Of a stretch of 7,794 bases of DNA, positions 1 to 6,422 are shown piece after piece. This DNA is from an uncultured Eubacteriales bacterium. GTDB taxonomy: Bacteria; Bacillota; Clostridia; Monoglobales; UMGS1388. Position 1 is the first letter of the stretch. Every line of letters begins with the position of its first letter. A program made the translations under genes and the position numbers. The DNA is taken from contig URVP01000065.1 of NCBI GenBank assembly GCA_900551345.1, positions 1 through 7,794 of the forward strand. The letters are read 5' to 3'. Under the pieces are notes generated by a model. It was not told the DNA's origin. It ran no database searches and saw only the letters and a program-made list of their open reading frames with translations.

Positions 1-110
1 CTGCTTGTATTAAAATTCCGTTTTAACTCTTTACCCCAACTATTGACAAAGAGCCTTTTTATTTAACTCTTCCCACTTACCACAAAATCTTAGTGTATAG
101 CTTTTAACAC
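1..110. other. Left-edge non-coding stretch
   Basis: I see no convincing gene here. The stretch is AT-rich and lies beyond the terminator of the SLH gene. It contains TTTAAC at 22-27, 62-67 and 103-108, the first two within an exact 10-bp repeat TTTAACTCTT. A TTGACA hexamer at 43-48 has no acceptable -10 partner on the plus strand. It is probably the space before the next gene outside the window. Confidence 0.5.
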
Positions 111-111
111 A

Positions 112-146
112 AAAAGCGGTACGCATAAGCGTACCGCTTTTATTTG
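112..146 (-). terminator. Intrinsic terminator of the SLH-protein gene
   Basis: A perfect 13-bp inverted repeat pairs AAAAGCGGTACGC (112-124) with GCGTACCGCTTTT (129-141) around a 4-base loop. Read on the minus strand, the stem is followed by a short T-run (TTTTT, then GTGTT). It begins about 45 bases after the stop codon of the SLH gene. The stem is flanked by A/T runs on both sides, so it could also stop transcription arriving on the plus strand. The structure is clear from the sequence; termination activity is inferred. Confidence 0.9.
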
Positions 147-185
147 TTGTTAACCAGTAAGATTAAACACTTTATTTATCGCTGA

Positions 186-3100
186 TTATTCAGCAATAAC
201 ATCGTCTTCTTTAATCTTATCAACATCTACAACTGCATCTTCTACAGTTGTTGCAGTTTCTACTGTGCTGCTAGTACTGTCAGGTAATTCAACAGTTACA
301 TCGCTTGTATAGCAGTAGAATACTACATCAACATACTGACCATTGTATTCTCTTACAAGAACAACATATGATTCAATACCAGTAGCTGAGGGCTTGTAGA
401 TGGGGTTCTCTTGATCTACATCATCTTCAGCATAAACAGGTCTTGTAGCAAATGTCATGTAAGCAGGAGATGCTGAAGTTACTTTGTTTGAGCTTGATCT
501 GCTCTCATCATATACCATTACATTGGTTGTGTTAGGAATAAGAAGAGCTTCTTCTTCGCCTTCAAGAATGTTGTAGAACTCAATTGTGTTCTTTGTCTTA
601 TTTGTAACCTTACCGAAGTAATATGTTGAATCAGAATCATCCTTAGTTGCATCGTAAATATCCTTGAAGTCTTCTGTAAGCTGGAATACACCATCAACCT
701 TTTCAGTTACCTGAACAAGATTTCTGAGTTCACCGTTAGAATTTGCAGATTTAGCATAGTAAACTTCACCGGCTACAAGGTCATAATTGTTATAATCAGC
801 TGCTACAACAGCACTTGTTGCACCGTCTCTGTTAATAGCTGAAATCTTGCTTGTAGGATTACCTTCTGAATCATTTACATCGTTTACAGCTTTAACCATT
901 GCAAGGTCTACAGCATCAGATGTAAGGCTGATATCAGCATCGTAAATAAATACGAAACCTGCATATCTATTTGAATCAGTATCAAATATTGAAATTGCAT
1001 TGAAGTCCTGATCTGCAGTAAAGCTGTCAGCTGTATAAGCTTCAAAATTATCAACTACAGGATTTGTAAATACGCTGCTATCTTTTTCCATAGCGATAAC
1101 TTTTGTATTTGCATCCATATAATAGGTGCTACCTGCTTTGATTCTCTTGATTTCCATATTCTCAGCCTGAACTTCACCATCTTCGTTAAGTTCATTAGCT
1201 ACAAGAGCTGAACTCTTTTCAGCAGCTGCATAGTTAACAGCCTTATCAGCTACAGAGATAGAATTAACCTCTCCTGCTGAGTTAAGTGTATATGAGCATA
1301 CAATAGGACTGGAAATAGAACCTGAATTGAGAAGATCTGACCATACTGCAGTATCGTCTTTAGACTCAGTCTTTTCACCATACTTAAGCACTCTTACTTT
1401 ATCAGCAAGGTTTTTAGTTTCAAGAGCACCTTCAGATGTGAACATTCTAACCTGGACAGCCTCTTCAATATTATTAGTTTTTGCAGCCTTAACGATTACA
1501 GCATAGTTGCTAGCCTTTGATGTTTCAAGGCTGAAAGCTACGATGTTACCATTTGCATCAAGGTAGAATACACCGGAATCACCGATTTCAAGCTTAACAG
1601 TAGATGAAGGATCCATATCATAAGGTTCGTCATCAATATAGTATTCAAGCTCTACATCGTTCTTTTCAGTAACTGTACCTTCTACGCTTTCCTGTACAAG
1701 AACTGCGCTTACAGCTTTGATATCACTTGCAGAAGTGTAATCATAGGGGTTAAGCTGCATTGTAAGTACATCATACTCTGTAAGATCTGTTGCAGCTACA
1801 GCTTCACCGTTAACATCAACAAGTGAAAGCTCATACTCAGCATCTTCGCTGTAGTCAATCTCACCGATTGTACAGTCTGTATCAAGACCCTGGTAGATTT
1901 TTTCTGCTGTTTCATCAATACTGTCAACTACAAAGTTATCGTAAATATTGATGAATGCGTAGTCATAATCATAGCTACCTGTTGCTTTGCCAACAAGAGA
2001 GAAATCAATTACTGTGTACTTAGAATCGAGAATTTCAGCTATTCTATCGATTGCATTCTGATAATCCTGATCAAAAGAATCATCGGGATTGTTCTTTGAA
2101 TCTACAGCCTGAGCAAGTTTTGTAGTAGTAAAGGACGCATCTTTAGCTCCGTTTACATAGTAATCAGCTGTATCTTTAACATATACGGTAGTTGATTTGT
2201 TGTTGTCTTTATCTGTCCAGTATTTTAAAGAATAAGCACCGTCAACTGCTTTCATTTCAATAATGTCATCAGCTTCAACGGAAAGCTTCTTATTCTCGTT
2301 CATGTTTTCGAAAATAGCAAGAACTGTAGGATCGTTGTTTGCGCTAGTCTCGAATGTAAGATAAGCTTCTACTCTCTTACCAAGAAGAGATTTTGCTGTT
2401 GTATCACCAACATAGCATGTGATTGTTTCACCTTCAGCGTATGCCTTATTAGAAGTTGTTACTCTTGAACCGAAGTTGTCATCGATATCAATCTGAACCT
2501 GATCTTCTCTGAGGCTTTCAGATGAAATAGATGTGTTTGAAAGAATACCTGTTACTTTAACAGCGCCAAGGTATTCGCTGAGTACTGTCTTCTTGGGAGT
2601 GTATTCTTCACCATCGAAGATACCATAGTAAGAAGATGTTGTACCAGAAACGATCTTCTGCATAAGAGGTGTGCTAAGTGAGTTGTAGAGAAGCTTAGCA
2701 ACTGTCATTCTTGAAGCTTCCTGACCAACTGTACCTGTAACACCGTCTGTAAGACCGATTGTTCTAGCTACAAAAATGTAACCAGCGGGATATGTACCTT
2801 CTTCTTCAGCTTTTGTCTGATAGCCAAGTGCACAAACGATCATCTTAACAGCCTGTTCGTATGTAACATTGTCTTCAGGACCGAAGTTTCCATCACCATA
2901 ACCGTTGATGATACCGTTTGTATCAGCAGCAGTCTGGATATAACCTGATGCCCAGTGTGTTGAAGGAACATCGGCGAAATCTGTGTTTCTCTGAGAAGCA
3001 GCAGCGTCACCCATTCCTATAAGTCTGCAAACGATTGTTGCAAACTCGGCTCTTGTTATTGTCTGGTCGCCCTTAAATAACATTGTGCCGTCTTCGTCGT

Positions 3101-3257
3101 AACCTGTGATGATGTTAAGTCCAACCAATGTACCAACTACATTCTGGTCAGCACCTGTTACATCTTCAAAGGTTGTAGCAGCCATTACCATGGGCATTGA
3201 GCTCAATACCATAGCAAAAACAACTGCTAAAGCAAATACTCTTTTAAGACTTTTCAT
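186..3257 (-). CDS. Secreted SLH-domain surface protein, candidate S-layer protein
   Basis: This encodes 1023 residues. The N-terminus is a Sec signal peptide: basic MKSLKR, a hydrophobic core, and a likely cut after VMA (residue 26). Three S-layer homology domains follow at about residues 29-82, 93-146 and 155-199. Visible marks are ITRAEF at 68-73, FADVPSTHWASGYI at 94-107 and GYGDGNFGPEDNVTYEQA at 119-136. SLH triplets are known to bind pyruvylated secondary cell-wall polymers, so the protein should sit non-covalently on the wall. The remaining 820 residues are acidic, rich in Asp, Glu, Ser, Thr, Ala and Val, with few Cys. I recognise no enzyme motif, transmembrane anchor or LPXTG motif there. 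The start has an excellent ribosome binding site (AAGGAGGA, 7 bases before ATG). It has its own promoter, structured leader and terminator, as expected for an abundant protein. Another kind of wall-anchored surface protein remains possible. Confidence 0.93.
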   Translation of the reverse strand: MKSLKRVFALAVVFAMVLSSMPMVMAATTFEDVTGADQNVVGTLVGLNIITGYDEDGTMLFKGDQTITRAEFATIVCRLIGMGDAAASQRNTDFADVPSTHWASGYIQTAADTNGIINGYGDGNFGPEDNVTYEQAVKMIVCALGYQTKAEEEGTYPAGYIFVARTIGLTDGVTGTVGQEASRMTVAKLLYNSLSTPLMQKIVSGTTSSYYGIFDGEEYTPKKTVLSEYLGAVKVTGILSNTSISSESLREDQVQIDIDDNFGSRVTTSNKAYAEGETITCYVGDTTAKSLLGKRVEAYLTFETSANNDPTVLAIFENMNENKKLSVEADDIIEMKAVDGAYSLKYWTDKDNNKSTTVYVKDTADYYVNGAKDASFTTTKLAQAVDSKNNPDDSFDQDYQNAIDRIAEILDSKYTVIDFSLVGKATGSYDYDYAFINIYDNFVVDSIDETAEKIYQGLDTDCTIGEIDYSEDAEYELSLVDVNGEAVAATDLTEYDVLTMQLNPYDYTSASDIKAVSAVLVQESVEGTVTEKNDVELEYYIDDEPYDMDPSSTVKLEIGDSGVFYLDANGNIVAFSLETSKASNYAVIVKAAKTNNIEEAVQVRMFTSEGALETKNLADKVRVLKYGEKTESKDDTAVWSDLLNSGSISSPIVCSYTLNSAGEVNSISVADKAVNYAAAEKSSALVANELNEDGEVQAENMEIKRIKAGSTYYMDANTKVIAMEKDSSVFTNPVVDNFEAYTADSFTADQDFNAISIFDTDSNRYAGFVFIYDADISLTSDAVDLAMVKAVNDVNDSEGNPTSKISAINRDGATSAVVAADYNNYDLVAGEVYYAKSANSNGELRNLVQVTEKVDGVFQLTEDFKDIYDATKDDSDSTYYFGKVTNKTKNTIEFYNILEGEEEALLIPNTTNVMVYDESRSSSNKVTSASPAYMTFATRPVYAEDDVDQENPIYKPSATGIESYVVLVREYNGQYVDVVFYCYTSDVTVELPDSTSSTVETATTVEDAVVDVDKIKEDDVIAE

Positions 3258-3319
3258 TGTTTAGTCCTCCTTATATTAATATATTTTTTTGCTGCGTTTA
3301 AAGCACCGTAGTGCTTCAT
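3254..3319 (-). other. Possible leader mini-ORF 2 overlapping the SLH gene start
   Basis: A 21-codon frame begins at ATG 3319 (MKHYGALNAAKK...) and ends in a TGA that overlaps the SLH start codon as ATGA. Its AGG-AGG codons are the ribosome binding site of the SLH gene. Codons 2-6 form the UACG-capped hairpin. The overlap would suit translational coupling. Against it, no Shine-Dalgarno at proper distance precedes the ATG; only AGG directly abuts it. It may be coincidental. Confidence 0.3.
3301..3316 (-). promoter_or_regulatory. Leader hairpin with UACG tetraloop
   Basis: The minus-strand transcript reads AAGCAC, UACG, GUGCUU: a perfect 6-bp stem closed by a C-G pair around a UACG loop. C(UNCG)G loops are known to be exceptionally stable. 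The hairpin lies in the predicted leader of the SLH gene, about 28 bases upstream of its ribosome binding site. Protection of the mRNA or a start-site control role is inferred. Confidence 0.6.
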
Positions 3320-3357
3320 CCTAATGAATTCAGTCTATAGGGTAGACTAAGATCCAT
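3316..3357 (-). other. Possible leader mini-ORF 1 (13 codons)
   Basis: A 13-codon frame (MDLSLPYRLNSLG) starts at 3357. Its TGA overlaps the ATG of mini-ORF 2, again as ATGA. Its start lies in the context TCATCAGGATG, nearly repeated as TCATTAGGATG at mini-ORF 2. It would begin only about 10 bases from the predicted transcript start, with no good Shine-Dalgarno. Translation is therefore doubtful; it is listed because the chained overlaps are unusual. Confidence 0.22.
3332..3348 (-). promoter_or_regulatory. Leader hairpin 1 of the SLH gene
   Basis: A perfect 6-bp inverted repeat pairs AGTCTA (3332-3337) with TAGACT (3343-3348) around a 5-base loop. It lies within the predicted leader, upstream of the UACG hairpin. 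It is flanked by the near-identical 11-mers CATCCTAATGA (3317-3327) and CATCCTGATGA (3355-3365). No known riboswitch class is recognised. The function is unknown. Confidence 0.4.
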
Positions 3358-3372
3358 CCTGATGATGTAATG

Positions 3373-3401
3373 ATTATACCACCTAAGTAAGCACTCGTCA
3401 A
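3373..3401 (-). promoter_or_regulatory. Sigma-A-type promoter of the SLH gene
   Basis: On the minus strand the -35 box TTGACG (3401-3396) and the perfect -10 box TATAAT (3378-3373) are separated by exactly 17 bp. Transcription should start near 3366, giving a leader of about 110 bases before the ATG at 3257. The spacer contains GTGCTTA, part of a 9-bp motif that recurs upstream and overlaps the last base of the -35 box. Phased TGTAA motifs lie just upstream. This is the clearest promoter in the window. Confidence 0.88.
3388..3396. repeat. TAAGCACTC motif copy in the promoter spacer
   Basis: TAAGCACTC on the plus strand lies inside the -35/-10 spacer and touches the -35 box. It is the exact reverse complement of the GAGTGCTTA copies at 3511-3519 and 3559-3567. 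A regulator-binding role is inferred from position and recurrence only. Confidence 0.45.
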
Positions 3402-3415
3402 GTACTGCTCTGCAA

Positions 3416-3442
3416 TGTAAAGAAACTGTAAATTTGCTGTAA
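3416..3442. repeat. Three TGTAA motifs at 11-bp spacing upstream of the SLH promoter
   Basis: TGTAA occurs at 3416-3420, 3427-3431 and 3438-3442, exactly 11 bp apart, so the copies face one side of the helix. A fourth lies 21 bp further on at 3459-3463. The array starts about 15 bp upstream of the -35 box, where activators or an UP-like element act. Function is inferred. Confidence 0.4.
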
Positions 3443-3485
3443 CCCACCGTAAAAGCCTTGTAATTTTAGGCTTTTACGATAGGTT
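3441..3485 (-). terminator. Hairpin after rplQ, possible operon terminator without a U-tract
   Basis: A perfect 11-bp inverted repeat pairs CGTAAAAGCCT (3448-3458) with AGGCTTTTACG (3468-3478) around a 9-base loop. AACC (3441-3444) and GGTT (3482-3485) extend it across a 3x3 internal loop. It lies about 80 bases after the rplQ stop and before the SLH promoter, where an operon terminator is expected. On the minus strand it is followed by GTGGGTTACAGC, not a T-run; the better T-run is on the plus-strand side. It could be a weak terminator, a processing or 3'-end stability structure, or an operator. Confidence 0.45.
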
Positions 3486-3510
3486 TTTAGTAACATTTCT
3501 TTAATATTTT

Positions 3511-3519
3511 GAGTGCTTA
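3511..3519. repeat. GAGTGCTTA motif, second copy
   Basis: This is an exact copy of the 9-mer at 3559-3567, 48 bp away. Similar flanks (ATATTTTGAGTGCTTA against ATATTTTAGAGTGCTTA) make it a longer imperfect direct repeat. It is the reverse complement of the copy in the SLH promoter. Confidence 0.4.
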
Positions 3520-3558
3520 GCAGTATAAAATTGTAACTTTTATTACGAAAATATTTTA

Positions 3559-3567
3559 GAGTGCTTA
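3559..3567. repeat. GAGTGCTTA motif overlapping the rplQ stop codon
   Basis: This copy includes the TAA stop codon of rplQ (3567-3565). With the copy at 3511-3519 it forms a direct repeat with shared AT-rich flanks; with the promoter copy it is inverted. Confidence 0.4.
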
Positions 3568-3906
3568 TACCAATTCAAGAACTGCCATTTCAGCAGCGTC
3601 GCCGCGTCTTGCACCTATGCGTATAACTCTTGTATATCCGCCGTTTCTTTCAGCGTATTTTGGAGCTATTTCATCGAACAGTTTTTTTACAACATCTTCC
3701 TTAGTTATATAAGAAAGAGCCTGTCTGCGGCTTGCAAGAGTGTTCTTTTTGCCAAGCGTGATCATTTTTTCTGCAACACTTCTTACTTCCTTTGCTCTTG
3801 ACACAGTAGTTTCAATTCTGCCTGTTTCAAGGAAGGAGGTGGTAAGATTACGAAGCATTGCTCTTCTGATGTCGCTGCGAACACCGAGTTTACGATTTGT
3901 AGGCAT
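3565..3906 (-). CDS. rplQ: Large ribosomal subunit protein bL17
   Basis: L17 is a bacterial 50S protein that binds 23S rRNA near the exit of the peptide tunnel. The 113-residue product has the usual short-form bacterial length and opens with MPTNRKLGVRSDIRRAMLRNL-type sequence, the family's N-terminal signature. The middle carries TTVSRAKEVRSVAEKMITLGKK and the C-terminus TRVIRIGARRGDAAEMAVLELV-type sequence, both typical. The start is fixed by AGGAGGAG six bases before the ATG. It follows rpoA by 41 bases, the classic rpoA-rplQ pair, and is probably the last gene of the operon. Its stop codon overlaps one copy of a 9-bp motif that recurs downstream. Confidence 0.97.
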   Translation of the reverse strand: MPTNRKLGVRSDIRRAMLRNLTTSFLETGRIETTVSRAKEVRSVAEKMITLGKKNTLASRRQALSYITKEDVVKKLFDEIAPKYAERNGGYTRVIRIGARRGDAAEMAVLELV

Positions 3907-3947
3907 CGATTTCTCCTCCTATATTTATGGACTTTTCAGCAACTTGA

Positions 3948-4901
3948 TTACTCTTCTTCGGAACTAAGACTTAAACCGAGAGCTTCAAGCTTCTGAATAA
4001 CCTCTTCAAGAGATTTTCTTCCGAGGTTGCGAACTTTCATCATATCTTCCTCGGTTTTGTTTGCTAAATCCTGAACTGTATTGATACCAGCTCTCTTAAG
4101 GCAGTTATAAGAACGAACCGAAAGATCGAGCTCTTCAATGGTCATTTCAAGAATTTTTTCAATGTTTGTGTCGCCCTTTTCAATCATTACTTCTGTATTA
4201 CGGGCTTCATCTGACAAATCAACAAACAAGTTGAGGTGTTCACTAAGAATCTTTGCACCGAGGCTTATTGCTTCATCGGGGTGAATTGTAGCATTTGTCC
4301 ATACCTCTATTGTCAGCTTATCATAGTCGGTTATCTGACCAACACGGGTATTTTCAACCGTGTAATTGACTCTGTCAACCGGTGTATAGATTGAATCAAC
4401 AGGGAGTATGCCAATAACAGCAGGCTGCATGTTAGCCTTATTTTTTTCGGCGGAAACATATCCTCTGCCCTTATTAAGCGTGATTTCCATATATAATCTA
4501 GCGTCAGTATCCAATGTTGCAATATGCAGATCAGGATTAAGAATTTCAACATCCGAATCTATCTTAATATCTCCGGCAGTTATTTCACCTTCGGTATCTG
4601 CGTCAATGTATACTACTTTTGAGCCTTCACAATGAAGTTTAGCTGCAAGCTCCTTTATGTTAAGGATAATTTCAGTAACATCTTCCTTAACACCGGGAAT
4701 TGTAGAAAATTCATGGAGAATTCCGTCGATTTTTACGCTAGTGACAGCTACACCGGGGAGGGAAGAAAGCATAATTCTGCGAAGTGAATTACCAAGTGTA
4801 ATTCCGTAACCTCTTTCCAAAGGTTCAACAACGAATTTACCATATCTTCCGTCAGCGCTCATTTCAACACAATCAATTTTTGGTTTTTCAATTTCAATCA
4901 T
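3948..4901 (-). CDS. rpoA: DNA-directed RNA polymerase subunit alpha
   Basis: Alpha dimerises to nucleate RNA polymerase assembly, and its C-terminal domain contacts UP-element DNA and activators. The 317 residues match the family's usual size. The N-terminal domain (about 1-230) shows FVVEPLERGYGITLGNSLRR and IMLSSLPG, the dimerisation and beta-contact signatures. After a linker, the C-terminal domain (about 248-310) has LSVRSYNCLKRAGI and VRNLGRKSLEEV, the two DNA-contact segments; Arg263 corresponds by motif to E. coli Arg265. The start has AAGGAGGG six bases before ATG. A 64-base gap separates it from rpsD and holds a small 6-bp palindrome (4918-4931) next to the ribosome binding site. 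No promoter is evident there, so it should be cotranscribed with the ribosomal genes. Confidence 0.98.
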   Translation of the reverse strand: MIEIEKPKIDCVEMSADGRYGKFVVEPLERGYGITLGNSLRRIMLSSLPGVAVTSVKIDGILHEFSTIPGVKEDVTEIILNIKELAAKLHCEGSKVVYIDADTEGEITAGDIKIDSDVEILNPDLHIATLDTDARLYMEITLNKGRGYVSAEKNKANMQPAVIGILPVDSIYTPVDRVNYTVENTRVGQITDYDKLTIEVWTNATIHPDEAISLGAKILSEHLNLFVDLSDEARNTEVMIEKGDTNIEKILEMTIEELDLSVRSYNCLKRAGINTVQDLANKTEEDMMKVRNLGRKSLEEVIQKLEALGLSLSSEEE

Positions 4902-4965
4902 TTTAAACCCTCCTTCTTCTATTAAAATAGACTACCCGAATAAATCTTTTGTTGAGGGCTATATA

Positions 4966-5592
4966 TTACTTGGAGTACAACTCGACGATAAGATGTTCTT
5001 CGATAGGAAGGTCAATATCATCTCTGAGTGCAAGAGCAACAACCTTTGCACTGTAGTTGTCTTTGTCCATTTCAAGCCACTTGGGAACAGTTCTGCTTGC
5101 GGTTGTTTCAAGAACAGCCTTTATTTTCTCCGAACTTCTGCTCTTTTCTTTAAGTGCAATCACATCACCGGGTTTTACAAGATAAGAAGGGATGTTAACC
5201 TTTTTACCGTTTACGGTGAAATGACCATGAAGAACTAACTGTCTTGCCTCGGCACGAGAAGTACCGAATCCCAGTCTGTAAGCAACATTATCAAGTCTGC
5301 TTTCAAGAATCTGGAGAAGGTTATCACCGGTAATACCGGATTTTTTGTTAGCCATTTCAAAATATTTAGCGAACTGGCTTTCGAGAATTCCATAATATCT
5401 CTTAGCTTTCTGTTTTTCACGAAGCTGCAAGCCATATTCAGAAAGTTTCTTTCTGCCCTGACCGTGCTGACCGGGGGCATACTGTCTTTTATTGATACCG
5501 CACTTATCGGTGTAGCATCTTTCGCCCTTTAAGAATAACTTTGTACCCTCGCGTCTGCACAAACGGCAAACAGGGCCGGTATATCTAGCCAT
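4966..5592 (-). CDS. rpsD: Small ribosomal subunit protein uS4, zinc-binding form
   Basis: S4 binds 16S rRNA early and nucleates 30S assembly; in E. coli it also represses translation of the alpha operon. The 208-residue protein has an N-terminal zinc cluster, Cys9, Cys12, Cys26 and Cys31, marking the C+ form. NKRQYAPGQHGQ near residue 34 is the family signature. The S4 RNA-binding domain (about 98-160) includes SRLDNVAYRLGFGTSRAEAR and QLVLHGHFTVNGKKVNIPSY. The C-terminus ends EEHLIVELYSK, as in other clostridial S4 proteins. The start follows AGGAGGTG by eight bases, and rpsK ends 24 bases upstream. In Bacillus subtilis rpsD is a separate gene, so its place between rpsK and rpoA is the clostridial and proteobacterial arrangement. 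Confidence 0.98.
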   Translation of the reverse strand: MARYTGPVCRLCRREGTKLFLKGERCYTDKCGINKRQYAPGQHGQGRKKLSEYGLQLREKQKAKRYYGILESQFAKYFEMANKKSGITGDNLLQILESRLDNVAYRLGFGTSRAEARQLVLHGHFTVNGKKVNIPSYLVKPGDVIALKEKSRSSEKIKAVLETTASRTVPKWLEMDKDNYSAKVVALALRDDIDLPIEEHLIVELYSK

Positions 5593-5616
5593 TATTGTAG
5601 CACCTCCTATATTTAA

Positions 5617-6015
5617 TCAAACACGTCTTCTCTTCGGCGGTCTGCAGCCGTTATGAGGAATAGGCGTAACATCTTTAATCATGTTTACTTCAAGACCTGT
5701 TGCCTGCAAAGCACGGATAGCTGCTTCACGACCAGCACCGGGACCTTTAACATAAACTTCAACGGTCTTCATACCATGTTCCATAGCTGCTTTCGCTGCG
5801 GTTTCAGCAGCCATCTGCGCTGCAAACGGAGTGCTTTTTCTGGAACCTCTGAAACCTAAACCGCCTGCGCTAGCCCAGGAAACAGCGTTACCGTTGACAT
5901 CAGTAATTGTCACTATTGTATTATTGAAGCTGCTGCGAATGTGAGCTGCTCCTTTTTCAATATTTTTACGCTCTCTTCTTTTACGAGTAACTTTTTTTGT
6001 AGCAGTCTTTGCCAA
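5617..6015 (-). CDS. rpsK: Small ribosomal subunit protein uS11, TTG start
   Basis: S11 sits on the 30S platform, where it contacts 16S rRNA near the E site and the mRNA exit. The 132 residues match the family. Visible signatures are AHIRSSFNNTIVTITDVNG (about 25-43), SAGGLGFRGSRKSTPFAAQ, and a C-terminal block with PGAGREAAIRALQATGLEV and DVTPIPHNGCRPPKRRRV. The start codon is TTG at 6015. AAGGAGGG lies at 6031-6024, eight bases upstream, the next codons read AKTATKKVTRKRRE, and no in-frame ATG is near, so the choice is firm. It follows rpsM by 24 bases and precedes rpsD by 24 bases, in one operon. Confidence 0.97.
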   Translation of the reverse strand: MAKTATKKVTRKRRERKNIEKGAAHIRSSFNNTIVTITDVNGNAVSWASAGGLGFRGSRKSTPFAAQMAAETAAKAAMEHGMKTVEVYVKGPGAGREAAIRALQATGLEVNMIKDVTPIPHNGCRPPKRRRV

Positions 6016-6039
6016 ATTCTTCGCCCTCCTTTGCGGACA

Positions 6040-6408
6040 TTATTTCTTCTTATTAGCAATAGTTCTCTTGGGACCTTTTCTTGTTCTTGCGTTGGTCTTT
6101 GTTCTCTGACCACGAACAGGAAGTCCTTTTCTGTGACGGATACCGCGATAGCAGCCGATTTCCTGAAGTCTCTTGATATCAAGAGCAACCTCTCTGCGGA
6201 GATCACCTTCTACTGTGTATTCTGCGTCAATTGCTTCACGAAGTTTTGACAAATCTTCTTCTGTGAGATCCTTAACTCTTGTATCAGGATTTACACCTGT
6301 CTTGGCAATAATTTTTGAAGCACTGCTTCTGCCAATGCCAAAAATGTAAGTCAGGCCGATCTCAATACGCTTTTCTTTAGGTAAATCAACACCCGCTATT
6401 CTTGCCAT
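6040..6408 (-). CDS. rpsM: Small ribosomal subunit protein uS13
   Basis: S13 lies in the 30S head, forms intersubunit bridges with the 50S and touches the P-site tRNA with its basic tail. The 122-residue product starts MARIAGVDLPKEKRIEIGLT, the family N-terminus. It carries YIFGIGRSSASKI, the GDLRREV segment, and the C-terminal signature YRGIRHRKGLPVRGQRTKTN followed by a Lys/Arg-rich tail. An in-frame upstream ATG at 6441 would add 11 residues, but it lies upstream of the AGGAGGTG ribosome binding site (6421-6414) and would break the conserved N-terminus. ATG 6408 is therefore chosen. A perfect inverted repeat abuts the ribosome binding site. Confidence 0.97.
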   Translation of the reverse strand: MARIAGVDLPKEKRIEIGLTYIFGIGRSSASKIIAKTGVNPDTRVKDLTEEDLSKLREAIDAEYTVEGDLRREVALDIKRLQEIGCYRGIRHRKGLPVRGQRTKTNARTRKGPKRTIANKKK

Positions 6409-6422
6409 AAATACACCTCCTG

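Noticed and set aside
43..71. Plus-strand promoter from TTGACA at 43-48
   Set aside because: At 16-18 bp spacing there is no TATAAT-like box.
3740..6249. Plus-strand and alternate-frame open frames across rplQ, rpoA, rpsD, rpsK and rpsM
   Set aside because: They lie opposite or out of frame with well-identified essential genes, lack ribosome binding sites and show no recognisable protein family.
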